A stretch of 64,000 nucleotides of DNA from DATEJJ01 sp039649115. GTDB taxonomy: Bacteria > Actinomycetota > Actinomycetes > Mycobacteriales > Micromonosporaceae. The notes under the pieces are model-generated. The model was not told the DNA's origin. It worked only from the letters and a program-made list of their open reading frames with translations, and did no database searches. Positions 1-7,825 of this stretch are shown in pieces. Each line of letters opens with the position of its first letter. Position 1 is the stretch's first letter. Both the position numbers and the translations under genes were made by a program. The stretch is from assembly GCA_039649115.1 (NCBI GenBank), contig JBBWZQ010000031.1:4710-68709 (forward strand), written 5' to 3'.

Positions 1-933
1 GTGCATCCGGCCGGGTTCGCCTCGTGGCACGAGGCCCGGCTGGCCCGGCACGACCGGCTGGAGGAGAACCGGCGCCGCTGGGACGAGGAGCACGAGAAGC
101 TGCGCCAGCTCATGCTGATGTACAAGCAGAAGGCGGCGTACAACGACGCGATGGCCTCGCGCTACCAGGCCGCCGTGACCAGGCTGCGCAAGTTCGAGGA
201 GGCGGGACCGCCGCCGCTGCCGCCCAGGGAGCAGGACATCCGGATGCGCCTGACCGGCGGGCGCACCGGCAAGCGCGCGGTCATGTGCGAGCAGCTCGAG
301 CTGGACGGGCTGACGTACCCGTTCGACCTGGAGCTCTGGTACGGCGACAGGCTCGCGGTGCTGGGCGGCAACGGTACCGGAAAGTCGCACTTCCTGCGGC
401 TGCTGGCACGCGGCGGTACCGACCCGGACCCGACCCAGCCGCCGCTGTCCATTGTGGAGCCGGTGACCGCCTCGGGGAGCGCCCGGCTCGGTGCCCGGGT
501 GCGGCCCGGCCACTTCTCCCAGACGCACGACCGCCCGGACCTGGTCGACCGCTCGCTGGTGGACATCCTGTGGCGGGGAGACGAGCACCGGACCGGGATG
601 GACCGGCACGGCGCGATGCGGGTGCTCAACCGGTACGAGCTGGCGGGTCAGGGCGACCAGCTCTTCGGCACCCTCTCCGGTGGCCAGCAGGCCCGCTTCC
701 TGGTGCTGCTGCTGGAGTTGGGCGGCGCGACCCTGTTGCTGCTGGATGAGCCGACCGATAACCTCGACCTGGCCTCGGCCGAGGCGCTGGAGGATGGCCT
801 GGCAGGGTTCGAGGGCACCGTCATAGCGGTCACCCACGACCGCTGGTTCACCCGCTCGTTCGACCGCTTCGTGCTCTTCGGGGGTGACGGTGAGGTGGTC
901 GAGACGACGGAGCCGCAATGGGAGCACGGGTAA
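1..933 (+). CDS. ABC-F family ATPase, C-terminal part (5' end outside window)
   Basis: This is the 3' portion of an ABC-F (duplicated ATPase, no membrane domain) gene; such proteins act at the ribosome, in translation or antibiotic resistance. The visible part begins in the charged interdomain linker, with a helical Lys/Arg/Glu-rich stretch at about residues 15-75. It is followed by the second ATPase domain: Walker A GGNGTGKS near residue 122, signature LSGGQQAR near 228, Walker B LLLLDEPTDNLDL near 242 and the switch histidine in VTHDR. The reading frame is open from base 1, so the GTG at 1 is probably an internal codon. The first ATPase domain must lie upstream. The 3' end overlaps the next gene by 16 bp, which suggests translational coupling. 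Confidence 0.85.
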   Translation: MHPAGFASWHEARLARHDRLEENRRRWDEEHEKLRQLMLMYKQKAAYNDAMASRYQAAVTRLRKFEEAGPPPLPPREQDIRMRLTGGRTGKRAVMCEQLELDGLTYPFDLELWYGDRLAVLGGNGTGKSHFLRLLARGGTDPDPTQPPLSIVEPVTASGSARLGARVRPGHFSQTHDRPDLVDRSLVDILWRGDEHRTGMDRHGAMRVLNRYELAGQGDQLFGTLSGGQQARFLVLLLELGGATLLLLDEPTDNLDLASAEALEDGLAGFEGTVIAVTHDRWFTRSFDRFVLFGGDGEVVETTEPQWEHG

Positions 934-2102
934 CGGCCACGACCGTCGCGATCGTCGGTGCCGGGCCGTCCGGCCTGACCCTGGCGAACCTGCTGCACCG
1001 CTGCGACGTGCCCTGCGTCGTGGTGGAGCGGCAGAGCATCGAGTACGTGCGGCAGCGCCAGCGGGCGGGCGTGCTGGAGTACCGGGCCAGGCAGATGTTC
1101 CAGGAGTGGGGCCTGGCCGACCGGATCATCGGCGGCGCCTCGTTCGACGGAGTCCTCGAGTTCCGGGTGGACGGGCAGCGCCGGCTGCTGGCGTACGCGG
1201 ATGAGGTGGCGGGGCGGGCGCAGTGCCTGATCCCGCAGCAGGTGGTGGTGCAGCGGCTCATCGCCGCGCTCGTCGAGGCCGGAGGCGATCTCCGGTTCAA
1301 CGCCGCCGGCGTGGCCGTTCATGATGTCGACGGTCCGCGCCCCCGGGTCACGTACCGGAGCGCGGACGGTATGCAGCACGCGGTCGAGTGCCAGTACGTG
1401 GCCGGCTGCGACGGCTACTACGGACCCAGCCGGATGAGCGTGCCCCCCGGCGTCATGCGGGAGTACTCCTACGACCACGGCATCGGCTGGCTCACGGTAC
1501 TCGCCGACGCGTCCCCGCCCCGGTACCCGTTGATAGCGATCAGCGAGCACGGCTACGCGGGCCAGTTCGCGCGCGGGCCGCGCGCCAGCCGCTTCTACCT
1601 GCAGTGCCCGCCCACCGACGACGTGGCGGCCTGGCCTGACGACCGGGTGTGGGAGCAGTTGCGGCTGCGCCTGGCCGACGCCGACCTGCCGACCGGTCCG
1701 ATCACCGAGAAGCGCGTCCTGGAGATGCGCAGCGCGGTCTTCGAGCCCATGTCCTACGGGCGGCTGTACCTCGTCGGCGACGCCGCGCACGTGATCACGC
1801 CCATCGGCGGCAAGGGGATGAACCTCGCGCTGTACGACGCGGACATGCTGGCCCGGGCGCTGCGCGGGTGCGTCCGCGAGGGGAGCGGGCAACTGCTGCG
1901 GGAGTATTCGGCGACCTGCCTGCGCCGGGTGTGGCGCTACCAGGAGTTCGCCCGCTGGATGTCGGAGATGGTGCACGACGCCGGGGACGACTCGCTGGCC
2001 GGGCCGTTCCGCCGGCAGTTGGCCCGGGCCCGCCTGGAGGCGGTGCTGACGGTGCCGGCCACCAGGCGGATGTTCGCCGAGTACCAGATCGGCGTGGCGT
2101 AG
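918..2102 (+). CDS. pobA: 4-hydroxybenzoate 3-monooxygenase-like FAD hydroxylase
   Basis: A class A flavoprotein monooxygenase of 394 residues, the usual PobA length. PobA converts 4-hydroxybenzoate to protocatechuate with NADPH and O2 in the cytoplasm. Visible motifs are the FAD-binding GAGPSG at residues 14-19, the mid-protein DG-type motif (CDGYYGPSR, about 163) and the second FAD motif GDAAHVITPIG near 287. The N-terminal part (QRQRAGVLE) resembles PobA more than generic aromatic hydroxylases. No pca gene is nearby, so the substrate is inferred from family resemblance. It starts inside the end of the ABC-F gene and is followed by the TPP riboswitch. Confidence 0.75.
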   Translation: MGARVTATTVAIVGAGPSGLTLANLLHRCDVPCVVVERQSIEYVRQRQRAGVLEYRARQMFQEWGLADRIIGGASFDGVLEFRVDGQRRLLAYADEVAGRAQCLIPQQVVVQRLIAALVEAGGDLRFNAAGVAVHDVDGPRPRVTYRSADGMQHAVECQYVAGCDGYYGPSRMSVPPGVMREYSYDHGIGWLTVLADASPPRYPLIAISEHGYAGQFARGPRASRFYLQCPPTDDVAAWPDDRVWEQLRLRLADADLPTGPITEKRVLEMRSAVFEPMSYGRLYLVGDAAHVITPIGGKGMNLALYDADMLARALRGCVREGSGQLLREYSATCLRRVWRYQEFARWMSEMVHDAGDDSLAGPFRRQLARARLEAVLTVPATRRMFAEYQIGVA

Positions 2103-2149
2103 CCAGCTGTTGCGGTACGTGGAGATATTGCCTACGGTCGGAGAGGTAC

Positions 2150-2240
2150 ATCCACGGGAGTCCGGAGCACCGGGCTGAGAGGAGGGCTACGGCGCCCTCG
2201 ACCGTACGAACCTGATCCGGGTAATGCCGGCGCAGGGAGG
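2150..2240 (+). promoter_or_regulatory. TPP riboswitch (THI element) upstream of thiE
   Basis: The stretch contains the conserved THI-box blocks in the right order: GGGAGTCCGG about 2155-2164, CTGAGAGG 2175-2182 (pyrimidine-sensing helix), and CCTGATCCGGGTAATGCCGG 2211-2230 (pyrophosphate-sensing helix), then GCAGGGAG leading into the thiE ribosome site. TPP binding in such elements represses thiamine genes by terminating transcription or hiding the ribosome site. The element ends only about 8 bases before the thiE start, so translational control is more likely here (inference). Exact P1 stem ends were not determined. Confidence 0.93.
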
Positions 2241-2247
2241 AGCCTCC

Positions 2248-2883
2248 ATGACCGCTCCACTCGGTCGACTGCATCTGGTCACCGACGCGCGGCCCGGCCG
2301 CGACCCGGTGCGTGTGGTGCGCGAGGCGCTGCGCGCCGGCCACCCGCTCGTGGTGCAGGTGCGGGTCGAGGACGAGGTCTGTGACCGGGACGCGTTCGAT
2401 CTGGCCGCGCGGATCCTCGAGCTGTGCCGCGCCGCCGGCGCCACCTGCCTGGTCAACGACCGGCTGGACGTCGCGCTCGCGGTGGGGGCCGACGGCGGGC
2501 ACGTGGGCGCCGAGGACCTTCCGGTGGGCGCGGCGCGGCGGGTGCTCGGGCCGCGGGCGGTGCTCGGCGCGACGGTGCGGGACCCGGTCGCCGCGCGGGC
2601 GGCGGTGGCACAGGGGGCGAGCTACCTGGGCGTGGGGCCGGCGTTCCGGACCGGTACCAAGGCCGGCCTGCCGGACCCGATCGGGGTGGCCGGCATCGGG
2701 GCGGTGGCGGCTGCCGTGGACGTACCGGTGATCGCGATCGGTGGGATCACCGCCGCGCGGGTACCGGAGCTGGCCGGGGCGGGCGCCTACGGCGTGGCGG
2801 TGGTGGGCGCGGTGTGCGCCGCACCGGATCCGGCCGGCGCGACCGCCGAACTGCTGGCCGCGCTGCACGGCGGTGGCCCGTGA
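2248..2883 (+). CDS. thiE: Thiamine-phosphate synthase ThiE
   Basis: Joins HMP-pyrophosphate and the thiazole phosphate carboxylate to give thiamine phosphate. The 211-residue TIM barrel shows LVTDARPG at the N-terminus, the NDR-x-D segment near residue 69, GADGGHVGAEDL near 80, the diphosphate-binding GPAFRTGTK near 130 and the IAIGGI strand near 161. An in-frame ATG at 2224 lies inside the riboswitch TAATG block, so ATG 2248, preceded by GGGAGGAG at 2235-2242, is chosen. First gene of the thi operon; its stop overlaps the thiO GTG. Confidence 0.93.
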   Translation: MTAPLGRLHLVTDARPGRDPVRVVREALRAGHPLVVQVRVEDEVCDRDAFDLAARILELCRAAGATCLVNDRLDVALAVGADGGHVGAEDLPVGAARRVLGPRAVLGATVRDPVAARAAVAQGASYLGVGPAFRTGTKAGLPDPIGVAGIGAVAAAVDVPVIAIGGITAARVPELAGAGAYGVAVVGAVCAAPDPAGATAELLAALHGGGP

Positions 2884-3929
2884 CGGCTCCCGTGGCGGTC
2901 GTCGGCGCGGGCGTGATCGGCCTGGCGATCGCGTGGCGGCTGGCCGGGCGCGGCTGTCCGGTGACGCTGTACGACCCGGCACCCGGTTCGGGAGCGTCCA
3001 CAGTGGCCGCCGGCATGCTCGCGCCCGTGGGGGAGGCGAGCTTCGGCGAGGCCGCGCTCTCCCGGCTGCTCGTCGAGGGTGCGCGCCGCTGGCCGGCCTT
3101 TGCCGCCGAGCTCGCCGAGGCTGCCGGCACCGGCGTCGGGTACCGGGACTGCGGGGCGCTGCTGGTCGCCCGTACCGCCGACGACCTGGCCGTGGTGCGG
3201 CGGTTGTGCGCGTACCAGGCGAGCCTGGGGCTGGCCAGCGTCGAGCTGCGGGCCGCCGAGCTGCGCGAGCGGGAGCCGCTGCTCGCCCCGCGCGTGCGGG
3301 GTGGCGCGCTGCTGCCCGGCGACCACCAGGTGGACCCGCGGCGGGTGGTGGCCGCGCTGCTGGTGGCGGTCGAACGGGCGGGCGTACGGGTGGTGCGCCG
3401 CGAGGTCACCGATCTGTCCACCGTGGCGGAACCGGTGCGCGTGCTGTCGGCCGGGTGGCGCAGCGGGTACCTCGCCGGGCTTCCCGTCCGGCCGGTGAAG
3501 GGTCAGCTGCTCCGGCTGCGCGGTACCGGCCTGCGGCACGTCATCCGCGGGTACGTGGACGGGCGCTGCGTCTATCTGGTACCACGGCTGGACGGCGAGG
3601 TGGTGGTCGGCGCGACCACGGAGGAGCGGGCCGATACCGCGGTCACCGCCGGCGCGGTGCGGGAGCTGCTCTGCGCGGCGGTCGACCTGGTACCGGAGCT
3701 GGCCGAGTACGAGCTGGTCGAGGCGCGGGCCGGGTTGCGCCCCGGTACCCCCGACAACGCCCTCGTCCTCGGCGAGCTGCGGCCGGACGTGTTCGTCGCC
3801 ACCGGCCACTACCGGCACGGCGTGCTGCTCGCACCGGTCACCGCGGACGCCGTCGCCGATCTCGTGGCCGGCCACGCCCCACCGGCGGTCGTGCGGCCGT
3901 TCGGCCCGGAGCGCTGGCGAGATGCCTGA
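2880..3929 (+). CDS. thiO: Glycine oxidase ThiO
   Basis: An FAD-dependent D-amino-acid-oxidase-fold enzyme of 349 residues. ThiO oxidises glycine to the imine (dehydroglycine) used by ThiG for thiazole synthesis in aerobes. The dinucleotide-binding GAGVIG is at residues 9-14, a GMLAPVGE segment follows near 45, and the C-terminal FAD-contact region (ARAGLRPGTPDN, then TGHYRHGVLLAPVTA) is present. The GTG start overlaps the thiE stop (GTGA), and the 3' end overlaps thiS by 8 bp. Presence of thiO rather than thiH fits an aerobic actinobacterium. Confidence 0.92.
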   Translation: MTAPVAVVGAGVIGLAIAWRLAGRGCPVTLYDPAPGSGASTVAAGMLAPVGEASFGEAALSRLLVEGARRWPAFAAELAEAAGTGVGYRDCGALLVARTADDLAVVRRLCAYQASLGLASVELRAAELREREPLLAPRVRGGALLPGDHQVDPRRVVAALLVAVERAGVRVVRREVTDLSTVAEPVRVLSAGWRSGYLAGLPVRPVKGQLLRLRGTGLRHVIRGYVDGRCVYLVPRLDGEVVVGATTEERADTAVTAGAVRELLCAAVDLVPELAEYELVEARAGLRPGTPDNALVLGELRPDVFVATGHYRHGVLLAPVTADAVADLVAGHAPPAVVRPFGPERWRDA

Positions 3930-4131
3930 CGTCAGCGTGAACGGGAGTCCGGCTCGGGTGCCGGCGGGGCACACCGTCGCCGATCTGCTGCGCGCCGCGA
4001 CCGGCTCGCCGGCGCCGCGCGGCGTCGCGGTGGCGCTGAACGGGACCGTGGTCCGCCGGGCCGACTGGCCGACCACCGGGCTGTCCGAGGGTGACCGGGT
4101 CGAGGTGCTCACCGCGAAGCAGGGAGGCTGA
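3922..4131 (+). CDS. thiS: Sulfur carrier protein ThiS
   Basis: A 69-residue ubiquitin-fold protein ending in the obligatory Gly-Gly (KQGG). The C-terminal glycine is adenylylated and converted to a thiocarboxylate that donates sulfur to the thiazole ring made by ThiG. The start ATG lies inside the end of thiO and the gene ends 3 bases before thiG. No thiF adenylyltransferase gene is present in the window, so that function must come from elsewhere (for example a MoeB-type enzyme; inference). Confidence 0.93.
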   Translation: MPDVSVNGSPARVPAGHTVADLLRAATGSPAPRGVAVALNGTVVRRADWPTTGLSEGDRVEVLTAKQGG

Positions 4132-4134
4132 CAC

Positions 4135-4896
4135 ATGTGGCAGCTGGCAGGGCAGCAGCTGGGTTCCCGGCTGATCCTCGGTACCGGCGGGGCGGGCAGC
4201 CCGCAGGCCCTGGAGCGCGCGATCGTGGCGTCCGGCACCGAGCTCGTGACGGTGGCGCTGCGCCGGATCGACGCGGGCGGGCCGGGCGGGCTGCTGGACG
4301 TGATCGAGCGGTGCGGGGTGCGGGTGCTGCCGAACACGGCGGGTTGTTATACCGCGACCGAGGCGGTGAAGCTGGCCCACCTGGCGCGCGAGGCGTTCGA
4401 GACCGGCTGGGTGAAGCTGGAGGTGATCGGGGACGAACGCACCCTGCTGCCGGACGCGGTGGAGCTGCTGGCCGCGACCGAGCAGCTGGTCGCGGACGGG
4501 TTCACCGTGCTGCCGTACACCAATGACGATCCGGTGCTGGCCCGGCGACTGGCCGACGCCGGTGCCGCGGCGGTCATGCCGGCCGGCGCGCCGATCGGCT
4601 CCGGGCTGGGCATCACCAACCCGCACCACATCCGGCTGATCCGCCAGTCAGTCGAGGTGCCGGTGGTGCTGGACGCGGGCATCGGTACCGCCTCGGACGC
4701 GGCGCTGGCCATGGAGCTGGGCTGCGACGCGGTGCTGCTGGCCAGCGCGGTGACCCGGGCGGCGGATCCCGCCGGGATGGCGGAGGCGATGCGGTACGCG
4801 GTCGCCGCCGGCCGGCTGGCCTACGAATCGGGCCGGATACCGAAGCGCTTCTACGCGCTGGCGTCCACCGTGGACGAAGGGCGCCCGGAGCTGTGA
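4135..4896 (+). CDS. thiG: Thiazole synthase ThiG
   Basis: Condenses deoxyxylulose 5-phosphate, dehydroglycine and ThiS-thiocarboxylate into the thiazole phosphate. The 253-residue TIM barrel contains the Schiff-base lysine K94 in VKLEVIGD. It also has the NTAGCYTA strand near 65, the phosphate-binding region MPAGAPIGSG near 148 and VVLDAGIGT near 178. Length is normal for the family. It overlaps the next gene by 4 bp. It is likely co-translated with thiS, its physical partner. Confidence 0.95.
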   Translation: MWQLAGQQLGSRLILGTGGAGSPQALERAIVASGTELVTVALRRIDAGGPGGLLDVIERCGVRVLPNTAGCYTATEAVKLAHLAREAFETGWVKLEVIGDERTLLPDAVELLAATEQLVADGFTVLPYTNDDPVLARRLADAGAAAVMPAGAPIGSGLGITNPHHIRLIRQSVEVPVVLDAGIGTASDAALAMELGCDAVLLASAVTRAADPAGMAEAMRYAVAAGRLAYESGRIPKRFYALASTVDEGRPEL

Positions 4897-5453
4897 GCCT
4901 TCTCGTGTTGACCGACCGGCGGCAGGCGCGCCAGCCGCTGGTGTCCACGGTCCGGGCCGCGGTCGTCGGTGGCGCGCGGACGGTCGTGCTGCGGGAGAAG
5001 GACCTGCCGCGCCCCGAGCGGCTGGCTCTGGCGCAGGCGCTGCGGGCGGTGCTGGAACCGGTGGGCGGGGTGCTGATCGTCGCGGGCACGGACCCGCTGG
5101 GCGGGGAGGCCGTGCACCTGTCCGCGACGGACCCGGTGCCGTCCCCACCACCAAGGTGGGTCGGCCGGTCCTGCCACGGCGCGGCCGAGCTCGCACAGGC
5201 GTCCACAGTGGACTACGTCACGCTCTCGCCGGTCTTCCCCACCGCCTCCAAGCCGGGGTACGGGCCGGCGCTGGGCACCGGGCAGCTCGGCCGGCTGGTC
5301 GCCGGTACCCCCGTGAAGGTCTTCGCGTTGGGCGGCATCGAGTCCGCCGCGGACGCCGCGGCGTGCCGGGCCGCGGGTGCCGCCGGGGTGGCCGTGATGG
5401 GCGCCGTGATGCGCGCCGCCGACCCCGCCGCCGCCGTCCGGGCGCTGCGGTGA
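4893..5453 (+). CDS. TenI/ThiE-like protein (probable thiazole tautomerase)
   Basis: A second ThiE-superfamily TIM barrel of 186 residues in the same operon. It has LVLTDRR at the N-terminus, RSCHGAAEL near residue 91, YVTLSPVFPTASK near 108 and KVFALGGIES near 142. It lacks the NDR-x-D pyrophosphate/Mg segment seen in the upstream ThiE. TenI proteins aromatise the ThiG thiazole tautomer, and the histidine near 93 would be compatible with that role. The alternative is a diverged second thiamine-phosphate synthase. GTG start overlapping thiG; its stop overlaps thiD. Confidence 0.7.
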   Translation: MSLLVLTDRRQARQPLVSTVRAAVVGGARTVVLREKDLPRPERLALAQALRAVLEPVGGVLIVAGTDPLGGEAVHLSATDPVPSPPPRWVGRSCHGAAELAQASTVDYVTLSPVFPTASKPGYGPALGTGQLGRLVAGTPVKVFALGGIESAADAAACRAAGAAGVAVMGAVMRAADPAAAVRALR

Positions 5454-6265
5454 ACCCGCCCGTCGCGCTGACCGTCGCCGGCTCGGACTCCGGCGGCGGC
5501 GCGGGCATCCAGGCCGACCTCAAGACCTTTGCCGCGCACCGGGTCTACGGCACCTCGGTGATCACCGCGGTCACCGCCCAGAATTCGCGCGGCGTGGCGG
5601 GCGTGTTCGCGCTGCCCGCCACGGTCGTGGACGCCCAGCTGACCGCGGTCCTGGGCGACCTGTGCCCGGCCGTGGTCAAGGTGGGCATGCTCGGCACCGT
5701 GGCGATCGCCGGCGCGGTGGCCGCCCGGGCCCGGGCGGGTGAGCTGCCCCGCCTGGTGCTCGACCCGGTGCTCACCTCGTCCAGCGGGCACAGCCTCGGC
5801 GTGCGGGCCGCCGCCGAACGGCTGCTGCCCTACGCGGCCGTCGTGACACCCAACCTCGCCGAGGCCTCGGCGCTGGTCGGCTGGCCGGTCCGGACCCCGG
5901 ACGACATGGCCGGCGCGGCGGCGCAGATCGGGGCCCGCGGTCCGGGGTGCGTGGTGGTCACCGGCGGCGACGTGTCCGGGGACGAGGCGGTCGACGCGGT
6001 GTGGACCGAGGCGGGCGTGCGCTTCCTGCGCGGCCGGCGCATCGACACGCGCAACACGCACGGCACGGGGTGCACGTTCTCCGCGGCGATCGCGGCGCGG
6101 CTGGCGCGGGGCGAGCCGCTGCCGAAGGCGTTGCGGGGCGCCAAGGCATACGTTTCCCGGTCGCTCGCGGGTGCGGTCTCCTGGCGGCTGGGCGACGGCG
6201 CCCACGGACCGCTGGACCATCTGGGATTCAGGCCGCTGGCGCGGCCGGTTGGGGAGGCGAGATGA
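5450..6265 (+). CDS. thiD: HMP/HMP-phosphate kinase ThiD
   Basis: Phosphorylates hydroxymethylpyrimidine and then its phosphate to HMP-pyrophosphate, the pyrimidine substrate of ThiE. The 271-residue ribokinase-fold protein shows AGSDSGGGAGIQADLK at residues 9-24, VTAQNSRGV near 42, the TPNLAEA segment near 128 and the catalytic ribokinase signature NTHGTGCTFSAA near 203. GTG start overlapping the previous stop (GTGA); the stop overlaps the thiC ATG (ATGA). No C-terminal TenA fusion is present. Confidence 0.95.
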   Translation: MNPPVALTVAGSDSGGGAGIQADLKTFAAHRVYGTSVITAVTAQNSRGVAGVFALPATVVDAQLTAVLGDLCPAVVKVGMLGTVAIAGAVAARARAGELPRLVLDPVLTSSSGHSLGVRAAAERLLPYAAVVTPNLAEASALVGWPVRTPDDMAGAAAQIGARGPGCVVVTGGDVSGDEAVDAVWTEAGVRFLRGRRIDTRNTHGTGCTFSAAIAARLARGEPLPKALRGAKAYVSRSLAGAVSWRLGDGAHGPLDHLGFRPLARPVGEAR

Positions 6266-7818
6266 AGGTGTACGTCACGGGTGAGCGCACGGACATCCGG
6301 GTGCCGTTCCGCGAGGTGGCGGTGTCCGGGGACAACCCGCCGGTGCGGCTGTACGACACGTCGGGGCCGTGCCCGGACGGCCCGGCCGACGGGCTGCCGC
6401 CGCTGCGGGCACCGTGGTTGGCCCGGCGGCCGTCGGGCGGGACACAGTTGCGGTTCGCGCGGGCCGGGGTCGTCACACCCGAGATGGAGTACGCGGCGCT
6501 GCGCGAAGGGGTACCGGTGTCCCTGGTGCTCGACGAACTGGCCGCCGGCCGTGCGGTGCTGCCGGTGAACGTGCGGCACCCCGAGTCGGAACCGATGATC
6601 ATCGGCAGGCGGTTCCTCGTGAAGGTGAACGCGAACATCGGCACCTCGGCCGTGTCCTCCACCGTGGACGACGAGGTGGCCAAGCTGCGCTGGGCCACGC
6701 GCTGGGGCGCGGACACGGTGATGGACCTGTCCACCGGCAGGCGGATCCACGAGACGCGGGAGGCGATCCTGCGCAACTCGCCGGTACCCATCGGCACCGT
6801 GCCGGTGTACCAGGCCCTGGAGAAGGTCGGCGGTGACCCGACGCGGCTGTCCTGGCCGGTGTTCCGGGACACCGTGCTGGAGCAGGCCGAGCAGGGCGTG
6901 GACTACATGACGGTCCACGCGGGGGTACGGCTGCGGCACATCCCGCTGACCGTGGACCGGGTCACCGGCATCGTGTCGCGGGGCGGCTCGCTGCTGGCGG
7001 CCTGGTGCCTGGCGCACCACGAGGAGAACTTCCTGTACACCCACTTCGAAGAGCTGTGCGAGATCTTCGCGCGGTACGACATCACGTTCTCGCTCGGCGA
7101 CGGGCTGCGCCCCGGCAGTGTCGCGGACGCGAACGACCCGGCCCAGCTCGCCGAATTGCGTACCCTGGGCGAGCTGACGAGCATCGCGTGGCGGCACGAC
7201 GTACAGACGATGGTCGAGGGTCCCGGGCACGTGCCGATGCACAAGATCAAGGAGAACGTGGACCTGCAGCAGGAGTGGTGCCACGAGGCGCCGTTCTACA
7301 CGCTCGGTCCACTCACGACAGACATCGCGCCGGGGTACGACCACATCACGTCGGCGATCGGGGCCGCGATGATCGCGATGTACGGCACCGCGATGCTCTG
7401 CTACGTCACGCCCAAGGAGCACCTGGGTCTGCCGGACCGGGAGGACGTGAAGGCGGGCGTGATCGCGTACAAGATCGCGGCGCACGCGGCGGACCTCGCC
7501 AAGGGGCACCCCGGCGCGCAGGCGTGGGACGACGCGCTGTCCAAGGCGCGCTTCGAGTTCCGCTGGGAGGACCAGTTCAACCTGTCGCTTGACCCGCCGA
7601 CGGCACGCGCGTACCACGACGAGACGCTGCCCGCGCAGGCGGCCAAGACGGCGCACTTCTGCTCGATGTGCGGGCCGAAGTTCTGCTCCATGCGGATCAC
7701 CCAGGATCTGCAGCGGTACGCGAAGGACCGGGGTGTCTCGCTGGACGAGGCGCTGTCGGTGGGCATGACCGAGAAGGCGGCCGAGTTCGTGGCCGGCGGT
7801 GCGGAGGTGTACAAGTAG
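6262..7818 (+). CDS. thiC: Phosphomethylpyrimidine synthase ThiC
   Basis: A radical-SAM [4Fe-4S] enzyme that rearranges aminoimidazole ribotide into HMP phosphate. At 518 residues it has the short actinobacterial form. It has VKVNANIGTSA near residue 119, MDLSTG near 154, TVHAGV near 220, EGPGHVPMH near 319, GPLTTDIAPGYDH near 350 and the C-terminal cluster motif CX2CX4C at C468, C471 and C476. Last gene of the thi operon. It converges on the next gene with a 7-bp gap and no room for a terminator, so the transcripts probably overlap. Confidence 0.96.
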   Translation: MKVYVTGERTDIRVPFREVAVSGDNPPVRLYDTSGPCPDGPADGLPPLRAPWLARRPSGGTQLRFARAGVVTPEMEYAALREGVPVSLVLDELAAGRAVLPVNVRHPESEPMIIGRRFLVKVNANIGTSAVSSTVDDEVAKLRWATRWGADTVMDLSTGRRIHETREAILRNSPVPIGTVPVYQALEKVGGDPTRLSWPVFRDTVLEQAEQGVDYMTVHAGVRLRHIPLTVDRVTGIVSRGGSLLAAWCLAHHEENFLYTHFEELCEIFARYDITFSLGDGLRPGSVADANDPAQLAELRTLGELTSIAWRHDVQTMVEGPGHVPMHKIKENVDLQQEWCHEAPFYTLGPLTTDIAPGYDHITSAIGAAMIAMYGTAMLCYVTPKEHLGLPDREDVKAGVIAYKIAAHAADLAKGHPGAQAWDDALSKARFEFRWEDQFNLSLDPPTARAYHDETLPAQAAKTAHFCSMCGPKFCSMRITQDLQRYAKDRGVSLDEALSVGMTEKAAEFVAGGAEVYK

Positions 7819-7825
7819 GCGGCCG

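Noticed and set aside
648..1976. Long open frame antisense to pobA (and similar antisense frames over thiD, thiC, glmM, groEL, guaB)
   Set aside because: Mirror frames are common in high-GC DNA; composition is His/Arg/Gly-rich with no domain, while the sense frames carry clear family motifs.
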